A stretch of DNA of 64,000 bases, taken from NCBI GenBank assembly GCA_963838035.1, contig CAWIPM010000006.1, positions 186,001 through 250,000 of the forward strand. Reading direction: 5' to 3'. The DNA is from CAVVNN01 sp963838035. Lineage in GTDB: Bacteria > Actinomycetota > Thermoleophilia > Solirubrobacterales > 70-9. A model generated the notes under the pieces. The model was given only the letters and a program-made list of their open reading frames with translations. It searched no databases and was not told the origin of the DNA. The position numbers were made by a program, and so were the translations under genes. This document shows positions 16,244-26,353 of the stretch, in pieces (the first letter of the stretch is position 1; each line of letters begins with the position of its first letter).

Positions 16244-17924
16244 TTGGAGACGCCCGAGTCACCCGAAACCACTGAGCGCGAGGAGGCGGCAGTTGCCTCT
16301 GACGCCGCCCTACGGGCCGCTGAGGCATTTGACCCGGGCGAGGAGCCGGCGGGCGAGCCGGCGCCCGGTCGCCAGGCGGGCCGCATCGCCCGCTCCACCG
16401 CCTTCTTCTCCATCGCCACAGCCGCCTCGCGGATCGCCGGCCTGGTGCGGGAGATAGTCGCGGCCAGTTACTACGGGATCAGCGGTCCGATGTCGGCCTT
16501 CACGATCGCCTTCCAGGTTCCCAACCTGGTCCGCAGCCTCTTCGCCGACGCGGCCCTGCAGCCCGCCTTCGTCCCGGTCTTCACCGAGCAGCTGGAGCAG
16601 AAGAACTACCGCGAGGCGTTCCGGCTCGCCTCGACTCTGCTGTTGATCGTGACGATGGTCCTGGGGGCGATCACGGCGCTATTCGTCCTCGTCGCCCCGA
16701 TCGTGATGCCGCTCTTCGCCCCGGGCTTCAACGGGTGCGCTGCTCGAACTGACAGTCACCCTCTCCCAGGTCCTCTTCCCGATCCTGATCCTGCTCGGGA
16801 TCAGCGGCGTCGTCGTCGGCATCCTCAACAGCTACGACCGCTTCGGCGCCTTTGCGATCTCGCCGCTGTTCTGGAACCTGACGATCATCGCTGTCCTGGT
16901 CTTCGTCGAGCCGCTCTTCCACGGCGAAAACCGTATCTACGCGTACGCGATCGGCATCCTCGTCGGCACCCTGGTCCAGCTCGTGATCCCCACCTTCGAC
17001 CTGCGCAACACCCCGTTCAAGTTCAACTGGAGCTTCGAGTGGCGGCATCCGGGGGTGCGCCGGGTCCTGCTCTTGATGCTGCCGGTGACCATCAGCCTCG
17101 GCCTGATCAACTTCAACATGCTGATCAACAGCCTGTTTGGCAGCCTCGTATCCGAAGAAGCGCCCGCGGCGATCGACAAGGCGTTCCGCATCTACCAGCT
17201 GCCGCAGGGGATCTTCTCGGTGGCGATCGCCACGGTGCTCTTTCCGACCCTGGCTCGCTTCGCCACTCGCGGCGAGATCGACAACCTGCGGGCGACGATG
17301 GCGAACGGGATGCGCCAGATCCTCTTCGTCCTGCTGCCCGCGGCTGCGGCGGTCCTCGCCCTTTCCGAGCCGATGATCCGGCTCGTCTACCAGCGCGGCG
17401 CATTCGACGCGGCCGAGACAACGCTGGTCGCAACGGCCCTCTTCTGGTTCGCCTTCTCGCTTCCCACCAATGGCCTCTATCTGCTCCAGACACGCACCTT
17501 CTTCAGCCTCCAGCGCCCCTGGATCGCGACCGGCCTCGCCTGTGTCGACCTGGTCGTCTCGGCCCTTGCCGCGCTCCTCCTCTACAAGCCGTTCGGGGTG
17601 GGCGGAATCGTCGCCGGCACCGGGATCGGCACGACCGTCGCCGCGATCGCCCAGGCGGCGATCCTGCGACGCGAGTTCGGCGGGTTGGAGTTGGGGCGAC
17701 TGCTCTCGACGAGCCTTCGAATCTCCCTCGCCTCGCTTGCTCTGGCCGCCGCCGCCTACGGCGTCTGGAAGGTCCTCGACCACGCTCTGGGCGAGGGCCT
17801 CGCCGGGCAGATCGTCTCCCTGGGCGGCGGCCTGGCCGTCGGCGCCGTCGTCTACCTCCTCTTGGCCAAGCTCCTGCGCATCGCCGAGCTGGAGCAGATC
17901 ACGCGCCTCCTGCGCCGCGGCTAG
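16244..17924 (+). pseudogene. murJ: Lipid II flippase MurJ (MviN), disrupted by a 1-nt insertion
   Basis: MurJ flips lipid II across the membrane. The N-terminal part (TTG 16244 onward; RSTAFFSIATAASRIAGLVREIVAASYYG) runs to LFAPGF near 16728. The protein then continues in another frame as TGALLELTVTLSQVLFP and onward through NSYDRFGAFAISPLFWNL, INFNMLINSLFGS and YQLPQGIFSVAIATVLFPTLAR to the TAG at 17922-17924. One extra base near 16729-16731 (TTC-A-ACG) accounts for the shift; removing it gives a continuous protein of about 559 residues. MurJ is normally essential, so an assembly error or a second copy is likely. Confidence 0.85.
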
Positions 17925-17926
17925 AC

Positions 17927-19930
17927 ATGCTCGACCTGCCGCGCTATCTGCTGGGCGTGGCCGAGATCGGCCTGCTACTCGCATCCGCCTTCCTGGGGGC
18001 CGCGGCCCTTCGCCGCCGCCTCGCCCCCGAGCTCTCGGGCGCCTCGGCCTTCCTCGCAAGCCTGGTGCTTGTCGCAGCTCTCCTGATCTGGGTCGCCGAG
18101 CTTCTCGGCACCTTTGGCGCCTTCGAGCCGGTGCCCTATCTCTGCTGTGTCGGACTTTCAGGAGTTGTCATCTGGACGTTCTTTCGGCGGGTGGCGGGGG
18201 ATGAGGGGGATCGAGGACAGCTTGGCCCGCAGCACCCCCCTCATCCTCCGACAGGACCCGCCGGCCGGGGCGTCAACGCGCCCACCCTGATCGCCCTCGC
18301 CATCGCAGTGGCAGCGGTCGTGCACTTCGCCGCCGGGGTTCGGTTGAGGGCGAGCACGGGGATGACCGGGTTCGACTCGACCTGGTACCACGGGCCGTTC
18401 GCGGCGGGGTTCTTCCAGAGCGCCAGCACCTGGGACCTGCACTTCATCGCCCCGCAGTTCCTGGCCTGGTTCTACCCGGCGAACTCGGAGATCTTCCATG
18501 CGGTCGGGATGCTGGCGTTCCACAGGGACATCCTGTCGTTGGTGCTCAACCTGGGCTGGTTCGTGGGTTGCCTGTTTGCCGCCTGGTGCATCGGGCGGCC
18601 GTATCGGGTCGCGCCGGTGTCTGTTGCGCTGGCGGCAGTTGCGCTGAGCGTTCCGGCGCTGGCCGACCAGGCAGGCGAGGCTCGCAACGACATCGTCGGG
18701 ATCTTCTTCCTGCTCGCTGCCGTTGCGGTAGCCGTCAACGCCTGGGAGGCGGGCCCCGACCGCAGATTCCCGGCCGGGGCGCTGGTCGTCGTCGGCTTGG
18801 CGGCAGGGCTGGCCGCGGGCACCAAGCTCAACTTCCTGCTCCCGGCGTCGGTTCTGGTCATCGGGCCTGCGGCGATTGCTCGCAGGGGAGCGAGGTGGCG
18901 CGCCCTTGCGGCCTCCGGCCTCGCCGCGCTGGCCGGAGGCGGCTATTGGTACCTGCGCAATCTGATCCACACGGGCAACCCGTTGCCCTGGGTCCGCCAC
19001 CTGGGTCCGATCTCGCTTCCAGCTCCCGAACAGGCGCTGGGGGGTCGCGAAGCCCACAGCGTCTTCGGCTACCTGACCGACGGCTCGGTCTGGTCGCATT
19101 GGTTCTTGCCCGGGCTGCATCACGGCCTCTGGCTCCTCTGGCCGCTGCTGTCGGCGCTCGCGCTGACCGGCCTGCTGCTCTGTCTGTGGGGCAAGGCGTC
19201 GCTCCGCCGTTCCGGGGCGAACTGGGCGCTTCGCATCGCGGGCTCAGCCGGCCTCGCCGTGGTGGCTGCGTGGCTGGTCGCCCCCACCTCGGCCTCGGGG
19301 CCCGTGGGGATGCCCCGCGGCTTCGAGTCCGGATTGCGCTACCTGGCGCCGGCGCTCGTCCTCGGCATGGCGCTGCTCCCGGCGGCGCCCCCGCTTCGCG
19401 GCCGGGTCCGCGGCTGGGTGGAAGCGAGCCCTCGACGGGAGTTGGCGATCTCGCGGCGCTCGGCGGCGATCGCGGCCGCGACCTTCCTGATCGCCGCGGT
19501 CGCCTTCGGCGCCTGGGAGCAGCGCCGATACCTCGAGCACCGCTATGCCAGGCCCGAATTCACCACGCAGGGCCTCGACGCCGCATTCAAATGGGCCAGC
19601 GGCATCTCAGGCGCTCGGATCGCAACGACGAGCACCCGCCAATACCCCCTCTACGGCACCGATCTCTCCAACCACGTCCAGTACATAGGCACCGGCACTT
19701 CCCACGGCGGCTTCGTAGCCCCGTCGACCTGCCGTTCCTGGCGTCGACAGCTCAACGCCGGCAACTACGACTACGCGGTCGTCTCCCGCGACCGCATCGA
19801 ACCCGGCAAGCCGGCGTACCCCCCCGCGGCCCGGTGGACCGAAGCCCCGAGCACGACCGTCGTCCTGCGAAAGCCACCGACGGTCGTCTTCAAACTCAGC
19901 GGCCCGCTGGATCCGTCGACGTGCCGGTGA
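17927..19930 (+). CDS. Polytopic membrane protein, GT-C glycosyltransferase-like
   Basis: A 667-residue protein with about ten or more hydrophobic segments. After two TM helices comes a low-complexity linker (about 90-116), then an extracytoplasmic stretch GFDSTWYHGPFAAGF... with an acidic residue placed as in GT-C enzymes such as ArnT or mannosyltransferases, further helices, and a C-terminal soluble region (ISGARIATTSTRQYPLYGTDLSNHVQYIG) resembling the periplasmic ends of such enzymes. Donor and acceptor are unknown. It follows murJ by 2 bp, hinting at an envelope role. The linker coincides with a palindromic repeat (18188-18268) of 27 codons. The assignment is by topology only. Confidence 0.6.
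   Translation: MLDLPRYLLGVAEIGLLLASAFLGAAALRRRLAPELSGASAFLASLVLVAALLIWVAELLGTFGAFEPVPYLCCVGLSGVVIWTFFRRVAGDEGDRGQLGPQHPPHPPTGPAGRGVNAPTLIALAIAVAAVVHFAAGVRLRASTGMTGFDSTWYHGPFAAGFFQSASTWDLHFIAPQFLAWFYPANSEIFHAVGMLAFHRDILSLVLNLGWFVGCLFAAWCIGRPYRVAPVSVALAAVALSVPALADQAGEARNDIVGIFFLLAAVAVAVNAWEAGPDRRFPAGALVVVGLAAGLAAGTKLNFLLPASVLVIGPAAIARRGARWRALAASGLAALAGGGYWYLRNLIHTGNPLPWVRHLGPISLPAPEQALGGREAHSVFGYLTDGSVWSHWFLPGLHHGLWLLWPLLSALALTGLLLCLWGKASLRRSGANWALRIAGSAGLAVVAAWLVAPTSASGPVGMPRGFESGLRYLAPALVLGMALLPAAPPLRGRVRGWVEASPRRELAISRRSAAIAAATFLIAAVAFGAWEQRRYLEHRYARPEFTTQGLDAAFKWASGISGARIATTSTRQYPLYGTDLSNHVQYIGTGTSHGGFVAPSTCRSWRRQLNAGNYDYAVVSRDRIEPGKPAYPPAARWTEAPSTTVVLRKPPTVVFKLSGPLDPSTCR
18188..18268 (+). 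repeat. Palindromic repeat element, copy R1 (inside coding sequence)
   Basis: Starts GGCGGGTGGCG and ends CAGGACCCGCCGGCC, exactly as copy R2 at 19943-20020. Inner arms GATGAGGGGG (18202-18211) and CCCCCTCATC (18238-18247) are perfectly complementary, and outer GGCGGGT pairs with ACCCGCC. The loop carries GAGGACAGCTTG and GCCCGCAGC blocks. It is 81 bp, so it adds 27 in-frame codons to the GT-C-like gene. Confidence 0.7.
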
Positions 19931-19942
19931 TGGCGTCTCTCC

Positions 19943-20020
19943 GGCGGGTGGCGTGGTGAGGGGGTTTTCGCCCGCAGCTTGCGAGGACGAAGGCCCCCAC
20001 ACCACCAGGACCCGCCGGCC
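19943..20020 (+). repeat. Palindromic repeat element, copy R2 (intergenic)
   Basis: 78 bp between the GT-C-like gene and lepA. It shares the 11-bp left end and 15-bp right end with R1. Inner arms GTGGTGAGGGGG and CCCCCACACCAC pair with one mismatch. The loop blocks GCCCGC and GAGGAC flank AGCTTG in the opposite order to R1. Its 21-bp core (19968-19988) occurs exactly, inverted, at 51890-51910. Confidence 0.7.
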
Positions 20021-20049
20021 ATGCACGCCCGCAATACTCCGGCACGCCC

Positions 20050-21843
<1,794 letters not shown>

Positions 21844-21862
21844 GCGCCCGGCACGCGGTCAC

Positions 21863-21868
21863 TATGAT
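21863..21868 (+). promoter_or_regulatory. -10 hexamer TATGAT before the dehydratase pair
   Basis: TATGAT lies 9 nt before ATG 21878, no Shine-Dalgarno between: leaderless pattern. Confidence 0.5.
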
Positions 21869-21877
21869 CTCGCCGCT

Positions 21878-22318
21878 ATGACGCTGAAGACAGATGCCGT
21901 TGGCAAGGAGTGGCCCGCCACGACGTATGAGGTGGGCAAGGAGAAGATCAGGGAGTACGCGACTGTGATCGGGCTCGACAACCCGGCCTACTTCGACCGC
22001 GAGGCGGCGAAGGCGGCGGGGTACCGGGACGTGGTGGCGCCGCCGATGTTCTGCGTCGTCTACAGCGCCCCGGCGCTGGCCCCGGCGATGTTCGATCCCG
22101 AGGTCGGGATGAACTTCGCCGCGATGGTGCATGGCGGCCAGGAGTTCGAGTGGGGTGAGCCGGCCTGCTCGGGCGACGAGATCACGACCAGCGCCAGGTG
22201 CCTGGAGATCTTCGAGAAGGACGGCAAGGGCTTCTACGTCTTCGAGTCCAACTCGGTCAACCAGAACGGCGACCAGGTGGTGCGCGGAACCTGGACCAAC
22301 ATCGTGAGGGGAGTCTGA
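21878..22318 (+). CDS. FAS1-like / MaoC-N dehydratase subunit (HadA-like)
   Basis: A 146-residue hot-dog-fold protein of the N-terminal MaoC-like dehydratase type. It begins VGKEWPATTYEVGKEKIREYATVIGLDNPAYFD and includes VAPPMFCVVYSAPALAP and HGGQEFEWGEPACSGDEI, as in mycobacterial HadA and UPF0336 proteins. Such subunits lack the catalytic Asp/His and bind the acyl chain, pairing with a HadB-like subunit. The partner gene begins 1 bp after this stop. The pathway here is unknown: fatty-acid elongation or an acyl-CoA hydratase are both possible. Confidence 0.8.
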   Translation: MTLKTDAVGKEWPATTYEVGKEKIREYATVIGLDNPAYFDREAAKAAGYRDVVAPPMFCVVYSAPALAPAMFDPEVGMNFAAMVHGGQEFEWGEPACSGDEITTSARCLEIFEKDGKGFYVFESNSVNQNGDQVVRGTWTNIVRGV

Positions 22319-22319
22319 G

Positions 22320-22712
22320 ATGGCCGAGCTGAGCGTGGGGGACGCGATCTCCGAGCTGAAGGTGACCCCGGACAAGTACCTGCCGCACCGCTACGCCGGC
22401 GCCTCGGGAGATTTCAACCCGATCCACATCGACCCCGAGTTCGCCAAGGCGGTCGGCCTGCCGAACACGATCCTGCACGGCCTCTACATGATGGGCCTCG
22501 TCGCCCGTGCCGCCACCGACGCCGCAGGCGGCGAGCCGCGCTCCCTGAAGCGGCTCTCGGTCCAGTTCCGAGGAATGGGCGCGCCCGAGACGGAGATCGC
22601 GGTCACCGGCACGGTCAAATCGGTCGAGGGCGAGCGAGTCGTGATCGACACCGTCGCGGCCCAGGGCGAGAACCAGACGATCCGCAACGCCGAGGCCGAA
22701 CTGCAGCTCTAG
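22320..22712 (+). CDS. MaoC-type dehydratase/hydratase catalytic subunit (HadB-like)
   Basis: A 130-residue hot-dog protein with the R-hydratase motif YAGASGDFNPIHIDPEFA (about 25-42), whose Asp and His are the catalytic pair, followed by NTILHGLYMMGLVAR. Members dehydrate (3R)-hydroxyacyl thioesters. The ATG at 22320 is preceded by GAGGGGAG inside the upstream gene, so this internal gene does use a Shine-Dalgarno. With the adjacent HadA-like subunit it should form a heterodimer. Confidence 0.85.
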   Translation: MAELSVGDAISELKVTPDKYLPHRYAGASGDFNPIHIDPEFAKAVGLPNTILHGLYMMGLVARAATDAAGGEPRSLKRLSVQFRGMGAPETEIAVTGTVKSVEGERVVIDTVAAQGENQTIRNAEAELQL

Positions 22713-22746
22713 GGGCCGTTTTCGGGAGGGGCGTCTGCCGGGCTCC

Positions 22747-22752
22747 TAGAAT
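22747..22752 (+). promoter_or_regulatory. -10 hexamer TAGAAT before hrcA
   Basis: TAGAAT lies 6 nt before ATG 22759 (3 nt before GTG 22756), a leaderless layout. No CIRCE inverted repeat is present around it. Confidence 0.45.
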
Positions 22753-22758
22753 CCAGTG

Positions 22759-23514
22759 ATGCTCACCGAGCGGCAAGAGCTTGTGTTGCGCCTCGTGGTC
22801 GATGCCTACCTGGCGTCGGCGAAGCCGGTCGCGTCGAGGCGGATCGCCGAGAGGCCCGAGGTCGAGTGGGGGGCGTCCACGGTCCGGGCGGAGCTGGCGG
22901 CGCTGGAGGCTGCGGGATATCTGACCCATCCCCACACGTCCGCGGGGCGGGTTCCCACCGATGCCGGCTACCGCCGCTACGTCGACATGCTGGTCGCTTC
23001 GGGGGCGCTTGCCGACGCCGACGCCGTCGAGCTGGAGCTCTCGAGGCTGCGGCGCGAGGTCGATGAGGCGATGCGAGAGACGACCGCAGCGCTGGCCCAG
23101 GTGACCGATCTGATGGCGCTGGCCACGGCGCCTCACCTCACCTCGATGGCGGTACACCCGGTCGCCGCTCTCTATACGGATGGGGCGGCGCGGCTTCTCT
23201 CCGAGGCGCACTTCGCGGACCTGCCGCGGATAGACCGGCTGATGGGCGCCCTGGAAGGCCGCGCCGACGTGCTCGGCATGTTGCACTCGGCCCTGAAGGA
23301 GCGCACGGTCTTCTGCTGGATCGGTGGCGAGAATCCGCAACCGGAGTTGCGCTCGGTGAGCGTCGTCGGCGCCAACTACGGCCTTGGGCATCGCAATCTC
23401 GGCTCGGTCGGCGTGGTCGGGCCGCTGCGGATGGACTATGCGACCGCGATCGCTTCGGTCCAGGGCGCGGCCCGCGAGCTGTCGCGCTACTTCGAGACCG
23501 TCTACGGCGGCTGA
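22759..23514 (+). CDS. hrcA: HrcA-family heat-shock repressor, short form
   Basis: A 251-residue HrcA-like repressor; the usual length is about 340. The winged-helix N-terminus (LTERQELVLRLVVDAYLASAKPVASRRIAERPEVEWGASTVRAELAAL..., split here for length) and GYLTHPHTSAGRVPTDAGYR are clear. The C-terminus keeps the LGSVGVVGPLRMDYATAI signature, so the reduction is in the central GAF-like and inserted domains. HrcA represses groE/dnaK operons by binding CIRCE; no CIRCE (TTAGCACTC-N9-GAGTGCTAA) is visible here. dnaJ follows after 7 bp. Confidence 0.85.
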   Translation: MLTERQELVLRLVVDAYLASAKPVASRRIAERPEVEWGASTVRAELAALEAAGYLTHPHTSAGRVPTDAGYRRYVDMLVASGALADADAVELELSRLRREVDEAMRETTAALAQVTDLMALATAPHLTSMAVHPVAALYTDGAARLLSEAHFADLPRIDRLMGALEGRADVLGMLHSALKERTVFCWIGGENPQPELRSVSVVGANYGLGHRNLGSVGVVGPLRMDYATAIASVQGAARELSRYFETVYGG

Positions 23515-23521
23515 TCTCGCG

Positions 23522-24187
23522 ATGCCGCGGGACTACTACGACGTCCTCGGCGTCGACCGGGAGGCCTCGCAGGCCGAGGTCAAGAAGGCCTTTCGCAGCC
23601 TCGCCCGCGAGCTGCACCCCGACGTCAACGACCACGACCCCGAGGCCGAGGAAAAGTTCAAGGCCGCGGCCGAGGCCTACGAGGTCCTCTCCGACGCAGA
23701 GCGCCGCCGCACCTATGACGCCTACGGCCACGAGGGCCTGCGTTCCGGAGGGTTCCCGCCGGGGGGCGGCTTCGGCTCGGTCGAGGACATCTTCCAGGCG
23801 TTCTTCGGTGGCGGTGCCTTCGGCTTCGAGGTGCGGCGCGGCCCGATGCGCGGCCAGGACCTGGTCCACGCGGTCGAGCTGACCGCGGTGGAGGCGATGC
23901 TCGGCAAGGCGGTCAAGGTCCCCAGCCACGAGGGCGATCGCGAGATCGAGATCCCGGCCGGGACCCAGCACGGCGCCCAGTACGCGCTGCGCGGCAACGG
24001 GCTGCCCGGGTCGAACGGGGGCCCGCCCGGCGACCTCTTGATCGTCGTCCACGTGATCGTGCCCTCCAACCTCTCCGAGGAGCAGCGCGAGCTGGCGGAG
24101 AGGCTGGGAGAGAGCCTCGGGCCGAGCAACATCCGCTCTCAGCAGGGCGAGGGCCTCTTCTCGAGAGTACGTCGAGCCTTCGGTTGA
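23522..24187 (+). CDS. dnaJ: DnaJ-type co-chaperone lacking the zinc finger
   Basis: A 221-residue J protein, against about 380 for full DnaJ. The J domain has HPD at 32-34; a Gly/Phe-rich stretch follows (GGFPPGGGFGSVEDIFQAFFGGGAFGF). Then comes a single C-terminal domain (ELTAVEAMLGKAVKVPSHEGD, IPAGTQHGAQYALRGNGLPG, GDLLIVVHVIVP) that resembles CTD-II alone. There is no CxxCxGxG cysteine repeat. It should stimulate DnaK ATPase. It lies between hrcA and prmA, as dnaJ often does. The start at ATG 23522 removes an upstream extension that shadows hrcA. Confidence 0.88.
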   Translation: MPRDYYDVLGVDREASQAEVKKAFRSLARELHPDVNDHDPEAEEKFKAAAEAYEVLSDAERRRTYDAYGHEGLRSGGFPPGGGFGSVEDIFQAFFGGGAFGFEVRRGPMRGQDLVHAVELTAVEAMLGKAVKVPSHEGDREIEIPAGTQHGAQYALRGNGLPGSNGGPPGDLLIVVHVIVPSNLSEEQRELAERLGESLGPSNIRSQQGEGLFSRVRRAFG

Positions 24188-25002
24188 TTCGCCTCGCCGT
24201 TCGCTGCTTGCCCGACCAGGCTGAGCTGGTGCTCGCCGAGCTGATCGTGCTGGCGCCCAACGGCGTCGAGGAGGAGCGCGGGCCGGGGTACGTCGAGTAC
24301 GCGATCTACGGCGGCAAGGGGGAGCTGCCCGAGCTGGGAGAGATCGACGCGGCGATCGGCGAGGGACTGGTCGAAGTCGTCTCCACCGAGGTGCCCGACG
24401 ACTGGGCCGACCGCTGGCAGGAGTTCCACAAGCCGCTTCTGGTCGGCGGGCGGCTCTGGCTGCGACCGTCCTGGGAGCCGCCGCGCGAGGGCGCGATCGA
24501 CCTCGTCCTTGACCCCGGGCTCGCCTTCGGGACCGGTGCCCACCCGACCACCCGCCTCTGCTTGGAGCTGCTCCTGGAGTTGGCGCAGGACGGTGCGGCG
24601 CGCGGCCCGCTCAGCGACCTCGGCACCGGCTCCGGCGTGCTGGCGATCGCCGCCGCCAAACTCGGCTGGGAGCCGGTCAGCGGCTATGACCACGAGTCGC
24701 CGGCGCTGGAGGCGGCAGCGGCGAACGCGAGCGCCAACGGCGTCGAGATCGAGTTCGAGCGCGTCAACCTCCGCGAGCGCCTTCCTGCGCTGGCGCCCAC
24801 GACGGTCGCCAACCTGACCGCTCCGGTCCTCGCCGCAGTGGCATCCCAGCTCACGCCCGACTGCGCGACCCTCGTCTGCTCCGGAATCCTGCCCATCGAG
24901 CTCGACGAGGTCGCCGCCGCCTTCGCCCGCTCCGGCCTCGCCGAGGCCGACCGCCGCCGCGAGGGCGACTGGGCCGCGCTGCTTCTCCGTCGCCGCGGAT
25001 AG
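24184..25002 (+). CDS. prmA: Ribosomal protein L11 methyltransferase
   Basis: A 272-residue PrmA-type SAM-dependent methyltransferase that trimethylates L11. Visible motifs are FGTGAHPTTRLCLELLLEL, the SAM-binding DLGTGSGVLAIAAAKLG (about 144-160) and VANLTAPVL in the position of the usual N-I/L-x-A-x-P motif. The N-terminal substrate-recognition domain is short. The TTG start overlaps the dnaJ stop as TTGA. The dnaJ-prmA neighbourhood supports the call. Confidence 0.9.
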   Translation: MIRLAVRCLPDQAELVLAELIVLAPNGVEEERGPGYVEYAIYGGKGELPELGEIDAAIGEGLVEVVSTEVPDDWADRWQEFHKPLLVGGRLWLRPSWEPPREGAIDLVLDPGLAFGTGAHPTTRLCLELLLELAQDGAARGPLSDLGTGSGVLAIAAAKLGWEPVSGYDHESPALEAAAANASANGVEIEFERVNLRERLPALAPTTVANLTAPVLAAVASQLTPDCATLVCSGILPIELDEVAAAFARSGLAEADRRREGDWAALLLRRRG

Positions 25003-25004
25003 AT

Positions 25005-25493
25005 ATGTTTCCGCCGATGCTCGCGACCATCACCGGCTTCAGCATCGGGCTCTTCGTCCACGTCCTCGCGGTCGTTCTCACCTTCGGGCCGACCTTCGCC
25101 TACGGGATCTTCATCGGTGTGGCCGAAAGCAGCACACCGCGCAGCATCCCGGCGGTTCTGCGGGGCGTCCAGCAGACCGATCGCTTCCTGGTCAGACCAG
25201 GGATGATCGTCATCCTGGCGGCCGGCATCTACCTGCTGATCGACCATCACATCAGCGCGAGCGAATCGTGGGTCAGCGTCGGGTTCGTCGCGATCGTTGC
25301 CCTGTTCGCGATGGCGCATGGCTTCTTCCGGCCCAACGCGGCGAGGGCCCTGGAGCTCTCCGAGCGCGACCTGGGCGTGGGCGACACGCTCAGCCCCGAG
25401 TTCGCCGCGGTCTCGAAGAAGCTGGAGACCGGCGGCAAAATCGCCGGCGCGATCGTCGCGATCACGATCTTCTTCATGGTCGTCCAGCCCTGA
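25005..25493 (+). CDS. DUF2269-like four-helix membrane protein
   Basis: A 162-residue protein with four hydrophobic segments (about 10-35, 63-83, 89-110 and 139-160), FVHVLAVVLTFGPTFAYGIFI and RPGMIVILAAGIYLLIDH, similar in layout to DUF2269 integral membrane proteins. Function unknown. It sits in the prmA-murI run on the same strand. ATG 25005 is used; ATG 25017 would remove four residues. The confidence is for a real gene with this topology; the family name is less sure. Confidence 0.7.
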   Translation: MFPPMLATITGFSIGLFVHVLAVVLTFGPTFAYGIFIGVAESSTPRSIPAVLRGVQQTDRFLVRPGMIVILAAGIYLLIDHHISASESWVSVGFVAIVALFAMAHGFFRPNAARALELSERDLGVGDTLSPEFAAVSKKLETGGKIAGAIVAITIFFMVVQP

Positions 25494-25543
25494 CGGCCCT
25501 GTCCGCCGCCGCGCCCCAGCTCGACGCCTCCCTCCCGATCGCG

Positions 25544-26350
25544 ATGTTCGACTCCGGGGTCGGAGGCCTCACGGTGCTCCACGAGTGCCTGGTCTCGCTG
25601 CCCGAGGAGGACTTCGTCTATCTCGGCGACACGGCGATGTTTCCCTACGGGACCAAGGACCCGGGGCGACTGCGTGAGCGGATCGCCACCATTGCCGAGC
25701 TGTTGCTCGACAGCGGGGCGAAGCTGCTCGTGATCGCCTGCAACACCGCCACCTCGATCGGCGAGGAGGTGGCGCGCGAGGTTGCCGCCGGGCGCGGGGT
25801 GGACGTCGTCCCCGTTGTCGAGCCGCAGGCCGAGATCGCCGCGGCGATCACCGAGAGCGGCCGGGTCGGCGTGCTGGCGACGCCGAACACGGTCGAGAGC
25901 GGCGCCTACCGGCGCGCCCTCGGCGGGCAGGGACGCCACCTCGAGGTGACCGAGGTCGAGGCGCCGGACCTGGCGCCCTTCATACAGGACGGCTCTCCCT
26001 TCGATGAGAGCACGATGGCGATGGCCCGTGCCTACTGCGAGCCGCTGAAGGGCGCCGAGGTCGACACCCTGATCCTCGGCTGCACGCACTACCCGTTGGT
26101 CGCCCCGATGCTCCAGCGCATCCTCGGGCGCGACGTTCGCCTGGTCAGCGGCGGCCACGCGGTCGCAGCCGCGGCCCAACGCTCGCTCGAGCGCCGTGGC
26201 CTGGCCCGCGAGCCCGACGGCGAAGGCTCCTACCGCTTCCTCTGCACCGGCGACGTCGACTCCTTCCGCAGCCTCGGAACCAGATTCCTGCAGATGCCTT
26301 TGGGCGAGGTGGGGCGGATCGAGGTGGCGGACGCCGCCGACTACCCTTAA
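25544..26350 (+). CDS. murI: Glutamate racemase
   Basis: A 268-residue racemase making D-glutamate for peptidoglycan. The N-terminal Asp-Ser motif is in MFDSGVGGLTVL; the two catalytic cysteines are in VIACNTATSIG (near 66) and LGCTHYPLV (near 181). ATG 25544 is the only conventional start, but family members usually have 5-10 residues before FDSG. In-frame CTG codons at 25490 and 25499, just after the upstream stop, would supply them, so a CTG start is possible. yqeY follows after 3 bp. Confidence 0.92.
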   Translation: MFDSGVGGLTVLHECLVSLPEEDFVYLGDTAMFPYGTKDPGRLRERIATIAELLLDSGAKLLVIACNTATSIGEEVAREVAAGRGVDVVPVVEPQAEIAAAITESGRVGVLATPNTVESGAYRRALGGQGRHLEVTEVEAPDLAPFIQDGSPFDESTMAMARAYCEPLKGAEVDTLILGCTHYPLVAPMLQRILGRDVRLVSGGHAVAAAAQRSLERRGLAREPDGEGSYRFLCTGDVDSFRSLGTRFLQMPLGEVGRIEVADAADYP

Positions 26351-26353
26351 GCG

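Noticed and set aside
16244..19930. A continuous 1228-codon reading frame that would fuse MurJ to the next membrane protein
   Set aside because: The middle third is arginine/proline-rich nonsense while the other frame gives perfect MurJ sequence; the fusion is an artefact of a 1-nt insertion.
22713..22760. CIRCE operator before hrcA
   Set aside because: I looked for TTAGCACTC-N9-GAGTGCTAA and close variants and found none in the 46-bp gap.
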